Virus record (IMG/VR): IMGVR_UViG_3300005820_000005 | Coordinates: 1-37,156 of that record | Length of the DNA stretch: 37,156 nucleotides | Strand: one strand, 5' to 3' | Source: a virus | Part shown: one piece after another, positions 1-7,263 of the stretch | Position numbering within the stretch: position 1 is the stretch's first letter | How the letters are laid out: every line of letters starts with the position of its first letter | Made by a program: the position numbers and the translations under genes | Notes under the pieces: generated by a model | What the model was told of the DNA's origin: nothing | Databases searched by the model: none | The model's input: only the letters and a program-made list of their open reading frames with translations

Positions 1-119
1 ATAAACCTTTATCAGTCTCCGACCCCATTCAATAGCTTCTTCGTAAGTTTCAAAACATAAATCAATTTTCCAACCCTTAATAGCCGAGCCCCGGTCATTG
101 CATTTGCCGGGGCCATAAC
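1..119. repeat. Terminal direct repeat, left copy (circle closure)
   Basis: These 119 bases are identical to 37038-37156. The reading frame of the 3D-domain gene continues correctly through the overlap, so the two ends join into a circle of 37,037 bp. A length of 119 fits a de Bruijn k-mer overlap of an assembled circular molecule better than a biological terminal repeat. Confidence 0.95.
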
Positions 120-363
120 CTTCAATCCATATCCTTTGACCCATGCGTAGAGGACCGTTCTTATCATCTATGGCAACCGATCCCCTACCGGCCACGTCAC
201 CTATGGCAGTGAAACCATCATCATCAGGCCAACAGCACTCGGGGCCCGGGTAATATCCGGTGGCCTCTAAAATAAAATATTTAGGCTCTGCCTCTGCTTT
301 GGGTAGAGCATATAAAAGTAATATAATTATTATAATTTCAATAATGATTATGATTTTTTTCAT
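1..363 (-). CDS. 3D-domain cell-wall protein (runs over the window edge)
   Basis: Membrane-anchored or secreted protein with a 3D domain (double-psi barrel, MltA/YocH-like), probably acting on peptidoglycan. In this window 121 codons are visible. Read round the circle it continues for LLE and stops at 37026-37028, giving 124 residues. A very Ile-rich N-terminal hydrophobic segment (about residues 3-21) is a signal or anchor. The domain's three conserved aspartates appear in AIDDKNGPL, NDRGSAIKG and KIDL, followed by the typical ETYEEAIEWG end. The ATG overlaps the stop of the preceding zinc-finger gene as ATGA, so the two are translationally coupled. The TOPRIM gene follows seven bases after its stop. 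Its place far from the endolysin is unusual; a role in entry, exit or wall remodelling is inference. Confidence 0.85.
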   Translation of the reverse strand, partial: MKKIIIIIEIIIIILLLYALPKAEAEPKYFILEATGYYPGPECCWPDDDGFTAIGDVAGRGSVAIDDKNGPLRMGQRIWIEGYGPGKCNDRGSAIKGWKIDLCFETYEEAIEWGRRLIKVY

Positions 364-566
364 TCTTCATAATTCTCCAAGAAAAAACATTCTTCGCACA
401 TCGGCACAGCATCTTCATTTACGTCAACAAACCCGGTTCCTTTACAGATAATACAATCATTGCCGATCTCATCGATTCCAGAACCATTGCAATATTCACA
501 AGGCTGATAATCTTCTTCTTGTTTCCAGTCAAACTCTTTGCCGCAATTAAAGCATTTAGCTTTCAT
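360..566 (-). CDS. Small four-CxxC zinc-binding protein (DnaJ-like zinc finger)
   Basis: 68 residues with four CxxC pairs (Cys5/8, 23/26, 38/41, 57/60). The two middle ones are CxxCxGSG and CxxCxGTG, the hallmark of the DnaJ cysteine-rich domain. No J domain or substrate-binding part is present, so this is a free-standing zinc finger, probably binding nucleic acid or protein. It starts three bases after the preceding gene's stop and overlaps the 3D gene start by four bases. Function unknown. Confidence 0.75.
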   Translation of the reverse strand: MKAKCFNCGKEFDWKQEEDYQPCEYCNGSGIDEIGNDCIICKGTGFVDVNEDAVPMCEECFFLENYEE

Positions 567-568
567 AT

Positions 569-775
569 TTACCGCAATCCCTTTATATGAAATTGAATAT
601 CAGCCAGACAATCTACGTTAAATAAAGTATCTTTTTCCGGGAAGAAGGCATACTGCCTCCATGATCCATACCATTTAATTATCCCAAGCCTGTTTGCATT
701 CTTTTTAGACCATACTCCAACAACTTTTGTTTTTGGTTTCTTCTCTAATAACAGAAATTCTAAATATTTGCTCAT
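569..775 (-). CDS. Hypothetical phage protein with a W-rich core
   Basis: 68 residues starting MSKYLEFLLLEKK. The central GIIKWYGSWRQYAFFPEKDTLF stretch, rich in aromatic residues, resembles small proteins common in phages of Gram-positive bacteria that have no assigned function. The ATG at 775 has GGAAG five bases upstream; a TTG twelve bases earlier would only add four residues. No catalytic motif is visible. Confidence 0.7.
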   Translation of the reverse strand: MSKYLEFLLLEKKPKTKVVGVWSKKNANRLGIIKWYGSWRQYAFFPEKDTLFNVDCLADIQFHIKGLR

Positions 776-938
776 TTTTACTTCCAAACTTGCCCACCCT
801 GACAGGTATCCCTACCCTGCATCCTTCCACATACTCCTCCCAGCGCATGGTAACGCCACAGGGCAGACAAAATATAAATAATTGCGGGGGCAGGCACAGA
901 GCCTTCTTGAAATCTACCCCCCAATTACGCCTTCTCAT
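705..938 (-). CDS. Possible small cysteine-containing protein overlapping the next gene
   Basis: 77 codons, with a cysteine-bearing middle (CLPCGVTMRWEEYVEGC) that could bind zinc. Against it: no clear ribosome binding site, and a 71-base overlap with the better supported gene at 569-775. For it: its ATG overlaps (ATGA) the stop of a 15-codon ORF at 935-982 that follows a GGGGG ribosome site after the 46-residue gene, so coupled translation is possible. If neither is real, 776-1002 is simply untranslated. Confidence 0.35.
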   Translation of the reverse strand: MRRRNWGVDFKKALCLPPQLFIFCLPCGVTMRWEEYVEGCRVGIPVRVGKFGSKNEQIFRISVIREETKNKSCWSMV

Positions 939-1002
939 GGTTTTTGTATCGGCGTAATCTCTTTAGTCCGGTATATCCTCATCGACAATTTAAGGTTACC
1001 CC

Positions 1003-1143
1003 CTATTTATTGTTTATTCGGATTTTTACTTCATAAGTCAATTTGTTAACTATCTCTTTAATATTCCAACTCCCGATCACCTCATAACTATCAAGTATCG
1101 CCTTAAAAGCTACTTCTAACTGCTCTAACTTTTCTTCTTTCAA
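1003..1143 (-). CDS. 46-residue early protein, TTG start
   Basis: Short ORF beginning at a TTG with an excellent ribosome site (GGGGGTGAG, about five bases before it). The product starts LKEEKLEQLEVAFKAILDS and is a charged, helical protein with no recognised domain. It is the first gene after the regulatory region and follows directly on the structured leader at 1165-1238, so its translation may be controlled by that RNA. Known function: none. Confidence 0.65.
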   Translation of the reverse strand: MKEEKLEQLEVAFKAILDSYEVIGSWNIKEIVNKLTYEVKIRINNK

Positions 1144-1164
1144 TTTCTCACCCCCTTTTTTTAC

Positions 1165-1238
1165 CAAGCCTCCGTTTAGGTCCTTGAGTTAAGACCCAAA
1201 GTCTTGCAAAAACCTCAACTCAACCTTGCAGGGGCTTG
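1165..1238 (-). ncRNA. Structured leader RNA before the 46-residue gene
   Basis: Three perfectly nested helices can be drawn: 1165-1170 with 1233-1238 (CAAGCC/GGCTTG), 1184-1190 with 1217-1223 (TTGAGTT/AACTCAA) and, stacked on it, 1191-1195 with 1201-1205 (AAGAC/GTCTT). Read on the minus strand the closing helix ends about 15-20 bases before the ribosome site of the TTG-start gene, the usual place for a translational switch. It does not match a riboswitch class I know. It could instead be a protein-binding leader. Confidence 0.45.
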
Positions 1239-1262
1239 ATTTATTTCCTTAAAATAAAAATA

Positions 1263-1342
1263 GCCAAAATAAAAAAGCTCGAATACTTTTAACAGGATTA
1301 CCGCATAAACCTGTTTTGAATATCCGAGTTTAATATTTTGGC
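1263..1342 (-). terminator. Long stem-loop with a U-run (terminator or attenuator)
   Basis: On the minus strand the stem CTCGGATA/TATTCGAG (one mismatch; 1321-1328 with 1278-1285) encloses AACAGG/CCTGTT (1291-1296 with 1310-1315) and is followed at once by CTTTTTTATTTT. An outer nine-base helix (1263-1271 with 1334-1342) can form instead using the U-run, so a closed and a terminating form compete. It lies after the HTH gene and before the early operon. Confidence 0.6.
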
Positions 1343-1375
1343 CATATTCTTTTTTAATTTAAAGTATTATTTCTT

Positions 1376-1391
1376 GTTACATTATTGTAAC
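1376..1391. promoter_or_regulatory. Perfect palindrome, likely repressor operator
   Basis: GTTACATTATTGTAAC has six-base perfect arms around a four-base centre. It overlaps a weak minus-strand promoter-like region (TTTACA ... TACAAT) upstream of the early genes and lies 97 bases past the end of the HTH gene. A second inverted pair, TCCACT (1425-1430) and AGTGGA (1449-1454), lies just upstream. Both are candidates for binding by the HTH protein. Confidence 0.5.
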
Positions 1392-1487
1392 ATAATATAT
1401 CATATGTAAAGTAATACCCGAATATCCACTATATTTGATTTTATCTAAAGTGGACATTTAAGCACCTTCATGCGGTTTTCCTCCCCT

Positions 1488-1676
1488 TTATTTGCTTTCT
1501 TCATAAAGTTTATTTATTCTTTCGATAATAATTGGATTTATCGGAGTTTTTCTGCCTTTCAAATAATTTACATAAGTATTATGACTAACTCCAATTATTG
1601 CAGCCATCTGGGTTTGTCTATAACCTTCATATTCAGGATTATTTTTTATTGTTTTAACCTTATCTTGTATCTTCAT
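1488..1676 (-). CDS. Small HTH transcription regulator (Cro/CI-like)
   Basis: 62 residues, almost all helix-turn-helix: helix 2 and recognition helix are about residues 21-41 (QTQMAAIIGVSHNTYVNYL), an XRE/Cro-type fold. No oligomerisation or peptidase domain is present. It has no ribosome site; its promoter places transcription start at the ATG itself, so the mRNA is probably leaderless, as for lambda cI. It is the only candidate for the master regulator of lysogeny here, and the palindromes at 1376-1454 are plausible targets. Confidence 0.8.
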   Translation of the reverse strand: MKIQDKVKTIKNNPEYEGYRQTQMAAIIGVSHNTYVNYLKGRKTPINPIIIERINKLYEESK

Positions 1677-1682
1677 GGTTTG

Positions 1683-1711
1683 ATTTTATATTATTATAAC
1701 AACATTGTCAA
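1683..1711 (-). promoter_or_regulatory. Sigma-70-type promoter of the HTH gene
   Basis: Minus strand -35 TTGACA (1706-1711), 17-base spacer, -10 TAAAAT (1683-1688). Transcription would begin at about 1676, the first base of the ATG. Confidence 0.7.
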
Positions 1712-1995
1712 GTCTTTTTCCAAAAAAATATCATATTTTTTTTAATTTTTTAATTTATCTACCTATTTTATCCCCAAAATTAGATAAATCGCCATAGACG
1801 CACGTAGATAGCCTTTAAACGCATTTCTTTCTTTTTACATACAATCATAAGCGTATATGTCAAATTATCGCAGTATAATAGCAGAATTAGCGTAGAATCT
1901 TATGGTTATGATAAATTGACCTGCCCGGCTCTTGCATCCGGGCAGTTAAGGAGGTACCTAAATGAAAAAGTATCGCGTGTTGGCAGTGATCATGA
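1712..1995. other. Intergenic region with a plus-strand promoter-like site and hairpin
   Basis: No minus-strand gene. It holds a plus-strand TATAAT (1874-1879; no good -35), a perfect eight-base hairpin CTGCCCGG/CCGGGCAG (1921-1928 with 1938-1945) and, three to eight bases later, an ideal AAGGAGGT ribosome site (1949-1956). These lead into a 21-codon plus-strand ORF (1962-2027). Confidence 0.6.
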
Positions 1996-2027
1996 TTAAG
2001 CATATCCCAATGAAATATTTCTTATAG
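1962..2027 (+). pseudogene. Truncated plus-strand secreted-protein start (remnant?)
   Basis: ATG at 1962 behind AAGGAGGT. The first 13 residues, MKKYRVLAVIMIK, look like the start of a signal peptide, but the frame closes at 22 codons inside the 3' end of the opposite gene. I read it as the 5' remnant of a plus-strand moron gene whose body was lost; a genuine micro-protein is the alternative. Confidence 0.35.
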
Positions 2028-2367
2028 AAAGTTCAGGGTATTTTTCTATCAATTCTTCTTCGATCTCAATTACCCATTCAGGTTCTTCAAATATTTCTTC
2101 CAATAATTCTTCGGTAGATTTTTTATTAGCCATAAATCTATTTACTTCTTTTAAAATTTGTTTTTCTAATTTTTTACCAAATTTTAATTGGTCTAAATAG
2201 AAAAACCATTCTTCAATCTTTTCTTGATATTTTGTATCTAATTTTCGCTTCTTGAATTCCTTCATTAATTTATCTTTAACTATATACAATATTACTTCTT
2301 TAATTAATAGAAGCATCAATTTTTTAATGCTCTTTTTATCTATACCCAATATTAATAAACCAGCCAA
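1996..2367 (-). CDS. Hypothetical helical protein
   Basis: Up to 123 residues from a TTG at 2367; an ATG at 2316 (MLLLIKEVIL) would give 106. Neither has a good ribosome site. The frame stays open upstream for 30 more codons into the preceding gene, so the start is uncertain. Sequence: a hydrophobic N-terminal part, then a lysine- and glutamate-rich helical region ending with many acidic residues (EEIFEEPEWVIEIEEELIE). No family recognised. It is the last gene of the late lysis block. Confidence 0.55.
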   Translation of the reverse strand: MAGLLILGIDKKSIKKLMLLLIKEVILYIVKDKLMKEFKKRKLDTKYQEKIEEWFFYLDQLKFGKKLEKQILKEVNRFMANKKSTEELLEEIFEEPEWVIEIEEELIEKYPELSIRNISLGYA

Positions 2368-2420
2368 TTTAGTAGATAGAAAGAGAATTCGTGGTATCTT
2401 TTTTAGGTCAATCCTCTTTC

Positions 2421-2654
2421 TTAATCCAAAGGGTGTTCTTCTAATGGGTAAAGTTTAATCAATTTATCTCTTAAGCCAATCTCAACTGTTTTTAAAGCGT
2501 TATCATCGAATTGAGTAGTAGTTGACTCTGCTCGTTCTTTTAGTTTTGTATGTATTGTATTATAGACAGTTTCAACCTGGGCTTCTACAAATTCGTTTCC
2601 TGCTTCAAGAAGATCATTTAAAACATCCCATAATTTAGTTAAATCCAAAGCCAT
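2421..2654 (-). CDS. Small helical protein in the lysis block
   Basis: 77 residues (MALDLTKLWDVLNDLLEAG...), helical with an acidic C-terminus, no membrane segment. A clear GGTGGTG ribosome site precedes the ATG. It follows a 30-residue membrane peptide and the endolysin. Function unknown; a lysis accessory or late regulator would fit its place only. Confidence 0.65.
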   Translation of the reverse strand: MALDLTKLWDVLNDLLEAGNEFVEAQVETVYNTIHTKLKERAESTTTQFDDNALKTVEIGLRDKLIKLYPLEEHPLD

Positions 2655-2686
2655 TATTTTTTCACCACCTTTCCTTCTTTAATTTA

Positions 2687-2779
2687 TTAATCCTCACTAA
2701 AGTACCAAATCAAACCTACAATTGCCGCTATAATTCCAGCAAGCCAGTACCAGTTTAAACCGGTTAACCAATCTAACAT
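2687..2779 (-). CDS. 30-residue membrane peptide
   Basis: MLDWLTGLNWYWLAGIIAAI... is a single transmembrane segment (about residues 9-26) with an acidic tail (SED). It has a strong GGGGG ribosome site seven bases before the ATG. It lies directly after the endolysin gene, where small holins and holin regulators are found, so a holin-type role is plausible but not shown. Confidence 0.65.
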   Translation of the reverse strand: MLDWLTGLNWYWLAGIIAAIVGLIWYFSED

Positions 2780-2829
2780 TTTATTATCCCCCTTTCAAAT
2801 AGCATTATAATATATTAAATATATATAAT

Positions 2830-3255
2830 CTATTTTCCTTCTTTTTTAATATAAGCGTATAAATCTAATACTCTGTTAGCCCATCCTCTAAAATATATTT
2901 TTGCCTGTTTAAATTTAGAATAAGCATATAGTCTTTTCAATAAGTAATCTCTCCAATCATTGTAAGCGTTCAGAAGCTCTATTGCCCTTCTTCTTCCCAT
3001 ATTGACAGCAGTATCGAAGACAACAATATTGAAGGGAAAAGGCAATTCATCACAACTTGTTTTTAGCCAGTAATTCTGATAATAAATCTCTTTTGCCTGC
3101 TTTAATGTTAGTTTACTAATATCAAGTTCAGGGTAAGATCTTTTAGATATTCCATATTTAGTTTCACCGCCAGGATCATTGGGGTCATTAGAATAACCGC
3201 CTTCCCACTTTAAGACAAATTTAATAGCTTTTTCAAAGTCTTTATTTTTTCCCAT
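2830..3255 (-). CDS. Endolysin, GH108-type muramidase
   Basis: 141 residues. The N-terminal motif FVLKWEGGYSNDPNDPGG contains the glutamate (about residue 18) that is catalytic in glycoside hydrolase family 108 (the ZliS/secretion-activator family). The following GGETKYGIS and FDTAVNMG blocks are typical of the same family. Cleaves the glycan strand of peptidoglycan at lysis. No signal peptide, so it needs a holin. It has a TAGGAGAA ribosome site and overlaps the membrane protein before it by 14 bases. Confidence 0.88.
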   Translation of the reverse strand: MGKNKDFEKAIKFVLKWEGGYSNDPNDPGGETKYGISKRSYPELDISKLTLKQAKEIYYQNYWLKTSCDELPFPFNIVVFDTAVNMGRRRAIELLNAYNDWRDYLLKRLYAYSKFKQAKIYFRGWANRVLDLYAYIKKEGK

Positions 3256-3562
3256 TTATTCTCCTATCAACACTCTCTATTAAAGTACATAGTTTCACTT
3301 GATGTTTTGAAATACTGTCTAAAACTCCAGAAGTCTTCTCAAGGCAACTTTCCATACTTCGATGGTTAGAGTCAGTTTTCTTACTAAGGTTAGCCATTGA
3401 ATTTAATATCTCGGTATTTTTCTGTAAATTCTGTTTCTCTAATTCACTATCACCAAGTAACTTCTTTCTCATTACTTCAATAAAAAATTTTAGTAACATA
3501 TAGGCTATAATAACTGATACTAAATTATCAGCTATTAATTTAAACCATTGTGTTCCTTCCAT
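3242..3562 (-). CDS. Single-TM coiled-coil protein, holin candidate
   Basis: 106 residues: a membrane segment at about residues 10-28 (LIADNLVSVIIAYMLLKFF), then a long charged coiled coil. The layout recalls the BhlA/UviB class of small holin-like proteins. It overlaps the endolysin gene start, which supports a lysis role. The ribosome site is AAGGAGATGA. Alternatives are a spanin-like or tail-tip membrane protein. Confidence 0.65.
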   Translation of the reverse strand: MEGTQWFKLIADNLVSVIIAYMLLKFFIEVMRKKLLGDSELEKQNLQKNTEILNSMANLSKKTDSNHRSMESCLEKTSGVLDSISKHQVKLCTLIESVDRRINGKK

Positions 3563-3602
3563 TACATCATCTCCTTATTTATTTGAAGATTACAAATAAT
3601 CC

Positions 3603-4097
3603 TCAAAAAACCCCAAAAATTTTATACTTTTTACTCAATATTTTACCTTGCCAATCCCTCACTACCATACTCTTTAGCCCGTCTGGGAATGTATATTTAC
3701 AAGCATCTTCATAGCTGTTATACCCTGACTTAAATTCCTTATTGCTAAACAAGGCAAATTTCCCATTGTAAGGAAATACAGTTATAGCGTGGCATTTAAC
3801 ATTCCGAATCTTGTTACCCCACCTTGCCTTATCATACCCACTACTGATTACACCTTTAGCATTAATTCCCATTACCCGCTTTAAGACATCTACAGTAAAT
3901 CGCATTGTGTCATCACAATCATAGGTCACTTTATTAAGCGTCTCTTCAGGGGTCTGCCAATAATCAGTTACATCTTCTTTGCGTTTGAATTGCTGTATAA
4001 ATTGATGTAATTTAGCTACACTGGTCAGTCCTTTAACTACCGATAAATACTCGGTAGTTGGTATAAATTTAGTCCATTTATTTTTTACAAAACACAT
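3603..4097 (-). CDS. Transglutaminase-like cysteine protein
   Basis: 164 residues. A catalytic Cys61 in VTYDCDDTMRF, His103 in KCHAITVFPY and Asn119 in FALFSNK are spaced as in the transglutaminase/BTLCP cysteine-protease fold. The third residue is Asn rather than Asp. It could cut or crosslink protein or wall peptides. It sits between tail fibre and lysis genes and overlaps the membrane gene before it by 13 bases. A GGTGGTGAT ribosome site precedes the ATG. Confidence 0.65.
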   Translation of the reverse strand: MCFVKNKWTKFIPTTEYLSVVKGLTSVAKLHQFIQQFKRKEDVTDYWQTPEETLNKVTYDCDDTMRFTVDVLKRVMGINAKGVISSGYDKARWGNKIRNVKCHAITVFPYNGKFALFSNKEFKSGYNSYEDACKYTFPDGLKSMVVRDWQGKILSKKYKIFGVF

Positions 4098-4300
4098 AGT
4101 ATCACCACCAAATACATTACTATTCCACCGAATATCGTTGCTATTATATCCCAGATATCTATATAACTATGTTTAATTTTCCAGTCGTATATTTCCTTAC
4201 CTATCGCAATTATAATTACAGGAATAATTGCATAACTCATAAATTGACTTGCAATCAAGAATATAACTGCTCCTACAATAAAGTGATATAGTTTGTCCAC
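4085..4300 (-). CDS. Two-TM membrane protein (DUF2279-like)
   Basis: 71 residues, GTG start with AAGGAG seven bases upstream. Two or three membrane segments (about 7-22, 24-33 and 50-70) flank GKEIYDWKIKHSYIDIWD. DKLYHF at the start and the KE-x-D-W loop resemble small DUF2279/YfdC-like membrane proteins found in phages. The gene starts four bases after the fibre gene stop. With 3242-3562 it is a second holin candidate. Confidence 0.6.
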   Translation of the reverse strand: MDKLYHFIVGAVIFLIASQFMSYAIIPVIIIAIGKEIYDWKIKHSYIDIWDIIATIFGGIVMYLVVILCVL

Positions 4301-4303
4301 TCT

Positions 4304-5866
4304 TCACTCCTTTTCAATTAAATAAATATTACCGAAGCAATATGTTTCTCCCGCTACTAAATTAGCAGTATCTGCATTGTTTGTATATGCCATGAGTTGA
4401 ACGTAATCATCTTTACTAAGAGCAAATCTATTCATAACATTCGCTCCTTGTATTTCAGTTCCAGCAGTTTCTAATCTACCGAAAGCTCTCTGCGTCCCAT
4501 TTATGGCTATTTGAGTTACTATTTTCTTATGGTCAGCATTCGTATTCCACATTAATGAATTAATAATCATATAATCGCCAGGAATAGGAGCAACAAATCT
4601 CGAATTCTTAATTTCATAACCTTCTCCATCTACAAATATGTCTTTATCTATGGTTACATCAGTTGCAGAATTTACAACGGTAATATAAGCATAAGTTGTA
4701 TCGGTAGTATTTTTAACCAAATAACCTACCATTCCAGCGACGAAGGCTCCACCAGCCGCTACTAAATGATTTGCAGAGGTATCAGTGGCGTTACCAGAAT
4801 CCCAAACAGATGTATCATAATTACTACCAATGTCATAATTCTCTGTATCCATATTTACTGTCGCATAAATATCAGCAGTAGGCGAGGATTGATTTGTTCC
4901 CAAATAAACACTAACTTTTGGCACTTGCCCTAAAGCTTCATCTATAACTTGCCAATTAGTACCATCACTTACTACTGTGACTTCTGCACAATAAGTATTA
5001 AGTCGTGCATAAGTTTGGACTGGTGCACCTGTAGAATTTTCATAATTCAGTGTTTCTGTTCCGTCACCATCTAAAGTAATCAAATTGTAGTTAGCGTCAG
5101 TTTTTATAAAGTGATAAGTTAAACCTGTATTGCCAGATGCTGTAGGCAAAGTAAGCGTATAAGCAGCCGCAGCACTTACATTTACTACTCCTGCCTCTGC
5201 TACAGTTAAAGTTGCTGTATCCGTTTTAGTAGTTACTGTATACTTAGGAGTTATACTTGCTGTCCCCTCAAAGGTTAATACACCACCAGCACTAACATTA
5301 ATGAAATTAGTCCACACACCATCACCCATTTTGATGTTGCCTGCGTTGTCTATTGCCATGCGTAAAACAGGAGTATCTGAGCCATCAGGAGTAGTGAGAA
5401 ATTCTAATCTTCCAGGCATATCATCTGCACCAGGGTCTCCATCAGCAAAGGCTTTTATTACCGCTCCTGATACTTCATAATCGGTATGCCATCCAGTAAA
5501 AGTAATTCTCCCTAATTCGTCATCATCAAAGACATTCTTCGTTGGGTCTCCATCTCTTTCCCTTTTAAAATAGAGGTCTCCACCCCAATTTGAATCAGAA
5601 GTCCTTGAAATATATAAAAAATCTTTCATTTTCCAAGTTCCTGTTACCGTTTCATTCTCATCTAACATAGCAATAGAAGCTACATCAGAGAGGTCATCTG
5701 AAGTTATCTGAACACCATTAATGTAATAGTTAGAACCACTTGAAATGCCTACATTACCATCAAAATATCCTTCTGCACCTGTCTTGCCATAAGGAATTGC
5801 AAAAACATTTATTGGTAATAGCAATAAACATACTATAATAATTAAAATTATTCTTTTTATCCTCAT
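4304..5866 (-). CDS. Tail fibre with signal peptide and C1q-like knob
   Basis: About 520 residues. I chose the ATG at 5866 (MRIKRIILIII...), which has AGGTGA five bases before it; the ATG at 5902 lies inside a stable hairpin. The N-terminus is a textbook Sec signal peptide with cleavage after VFA. Then a shaft part (DGNVGISSGSNYYINGVQIT) repeats a motif of the next fibre gene, a low-complexity Thr/Ala middle follows, and the last 190 or so residues (from VSVYLGTNQ) look like a C1q/TNF-type trimeric receptor-binding knob. Probably the host-contacting tip of the tail. The signal peptide is unexpected for a virion protein. Confidence 0.7.
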   Translation of the reverse strand: MRIKRIILIIIVCLLLLPINVFAIPYGKTGAEGYFDGNVGISSGSNYYINGVQITSDDLSDVASIAMLDENETVTGTWKMKDFLYISRTSDSNWGGDLYFKRERDGDPTKNVFDDDELGRITFTGWHTDYEVSGAVIKAFADGDPGADDMPGRLEFLTTPDGSDTPVLRMAIDNAGNIKMGDGVWTNFINVSAGGVLTFEGTASITPKYTVTTKTDTATLTVAEAGVVNVSAAAAYTLTLPTASGNTGLTYHFIKTDANYNLITLDGDGTETLNYENSTGAPVQTYARLNTYCAEVTVVSDGTNWQVIDEALGQVPKVSVYLGTNQSSPTADIYATVNMDTENYDIGSNYDTSVWDSGNATDTSANHLVAAGGAFVAGMVGYLVKNTTDTTYAYITVVNSATDVTIDKDIFVDGEGYEIKNSRFVAPIPGDYMIINSLMWNTNADHKKIVTQIAINGTQRAFGRLETAGTEIQGANVMNRFALSKDDYVQLMAYTNNADTANLVAGETYCFGNIYLIEKE

Positions 5867-5883
5867 ATAGTCACCTACTTTAA

Positions 5884-5910
5884 ATGGGGTAGTGTTTGCC
5901 ACTACCCCAT
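5884..5910 (-). terminator. Perfect 11-base hairpin between two fibre genes
   Basis: ATGGGGTAGTG (5884-5894) pairs perfectly with 5900-5910 across a five-base loop. On the minus strand only TTT follows, so it would be a weak terminator or an RNA-processing/translation barrier between the two fibre cistrons. It also hides an alternative ATG at 5902. Confidence 0.5.
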
Positions 5911-5917
5911 AAATTAA

Positions 5918-7240
5918 TTAATTATGATAGTAAATCGTTATATCTTCGTTTTGCACAATAGTTGTACAATCAAGAGTATTATTAGCTACGTTACCTTTTC
6001 CAGAAATCTCGCTAAACTCTCCTACGCCGTCAACTGTTTTCATATAGATATCTGCTTCTTCACTGATAGCATTAGGCAATCCAATCAAATCTCCAATTCC
6101 TACTTCAACATGCTTAGTAGCAAGAAGTCCATCAGATATATTAACATTAGTTACGGTTACGAATGCCTTTACTCCTTGTGTAGTAGCACCATCAGCTATA
6201 GCTATTGCGTCAGTCTGTCCAGTAGTTCCATCAGCAAGCGTTCCAGTTATAGTAACAACTCCAGTAGCTCCAGCATCTCCAGTTGTTGTAATATTTCTAC
6301 CGAAGTCAGGTTCTGTATTAGCTAAATCTACACCCGATTTATCTTGTGATGCCCCTGTTCCTTCTGTAGAAACAAGAATATAATCAACATCAGCTGCATC
6401 AACATCCATTAGATGTAATACCCAATTTTTCCCTACACCAGCAGCATCATCAACATAGCCCTGGGTAACAAGTTTATTATTGTCCCCAGTACCAGTAGAA
6501 AAACTCGCTATGGCAGTTTCCACTTCATTAATCGTAAATTTAATTTGATTATCCGTTCCAAAACTAATCAAATTGTGAGTATCCCTGCCAACAGTTAAAG
6601 CTGTATTAGTTAAACTTGTAATATCGGTATTAGCTCCACAAGCTGCGACGTTAGTCCCAATAACTAAACCTAAATCAGTCCTAACTTCCGACATTGTTCT
6701 TATAGAGTAAGTATCTTCTGCGGTTATCTTAATCATACTTGCTTCAACATAACCTAAAGCAGCCAAATTAGTTAAACCAGTATCCAATGGTTGATAAGTT
6801 CCAGATATATCAGGAATATCACCAGCTGCTAAAACTTCATAGCTTGGCAATCCACCACTGACAGTTCTTAAAAACTTGTTTGTAGCGCCCGCTTCTGATG
6901 CAAGTCTTGTCAATACACCATCAGCAGCTCTATAATATATATCACCCGTTCCATCACTACCAAGTGTCATAGTAACGCCATTTATAACTACTCCTGTTGA
7001 TAACGTTCCGGTTGTTACAGTTCCCAATGTAGTTATACTTGCGCTACCAGCAATAGGCGAATATATGGTGCTTATTGCAACTTCATTAACATAGTAATCC
7101 TTGCCACTGGGTACATTTACGTCTCCATCCATATCCGTTGTTGGGCCGATATTAACTGCACTAAATGCTGCAAAAACACTTGTAGGCACACTCATAAATA
7201 TGAGTGAAACCACCATTAAAAATATAATTAATTTCTTCAT
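5918..7240 (-). CDS. Tail fibre protein with signal peptide
   Basis: 440 residues, ATG preceded by AGAGGTGAG. The first 24 residues (MKKLIIFLMVVSLIFMS...SVFA) form a clear Sec signal peptide. Then a Gly/Thr-rich fibre shaft starting with DGDVNVPSGKDYYVNEVAIS, which is paralogous to the start of the downstream fibre. The last 140 residues or so (from PDFGRNITTTG to IYYHN) are paralogous to the C-terminus of the protein at 7604-8926. No enzyme motif. Likely a trimeric fibre subunit. Confidence 0.7.
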   Translation of the reverse strand: MKKLIIFLMVVSLIFMSVPTSVFAAFSAVNIGPTTDMDGDVNVPSGKDYYVNEVAISTIYSPIAGSASITTLGTVTTGTLSTGVVINGVTMTLGSDGTGDIYYRAADGVLTRLASEAGATNKFLRTVSGGLPSYEVLAAGDIPDISGTYQPLDTGLTNLAALGYVEASMIKITAEDTYSIRTMSEVRTDLGLVIGTNVAACGANTDITSLTNTALTVGRDTHNLISFGTDNQIKFTINEVETAIASFSTGTGDNNKLVTQGYVDDAAGVGKNWVLHLMDVDAADVDYILVSTEGTGASQDKSGVDLANTEPDFGRNITTTGDAGATGVVTITGTLADGTTGQTDAIAIADGATTQGVKAFVTVTNVNISDGLLATKHVEVGIGDLIGLPNAISEEADIYMKTVDGVGEFSEISGKGNVANNTLDCTTIVQNEDITIYYHN

Positions 7241-7263
7241 TTTTTCTCACCTCTTTTCATAAT

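Noticed and set aside
1165-1238. tRNA
   Set aside because: The closing helix and an AAGAC/GTCTT arm look tRNA-like, but the T-arm motif, D-arm and correct acceptor length are missing.
1470-1745. 91-codon plus-strand hydrophobic ORF
   Set aside because: Antisense to the HTH gene and its AT-rich promoter; no ribosome site.
5867-5902. Upstream ATG of the fibre gene at 5902
   Set aside because: It lies in a stable hairpin without a ribosome site; the ATG at 5866 has AGGTGA and begins a signal peptide.
5924-6325. 133-codon plus-strand ORF opposite a fibre gene
   Set aside because: Ser/Tyr-rich antisense shadow of Thr/Ala/Gly codons.
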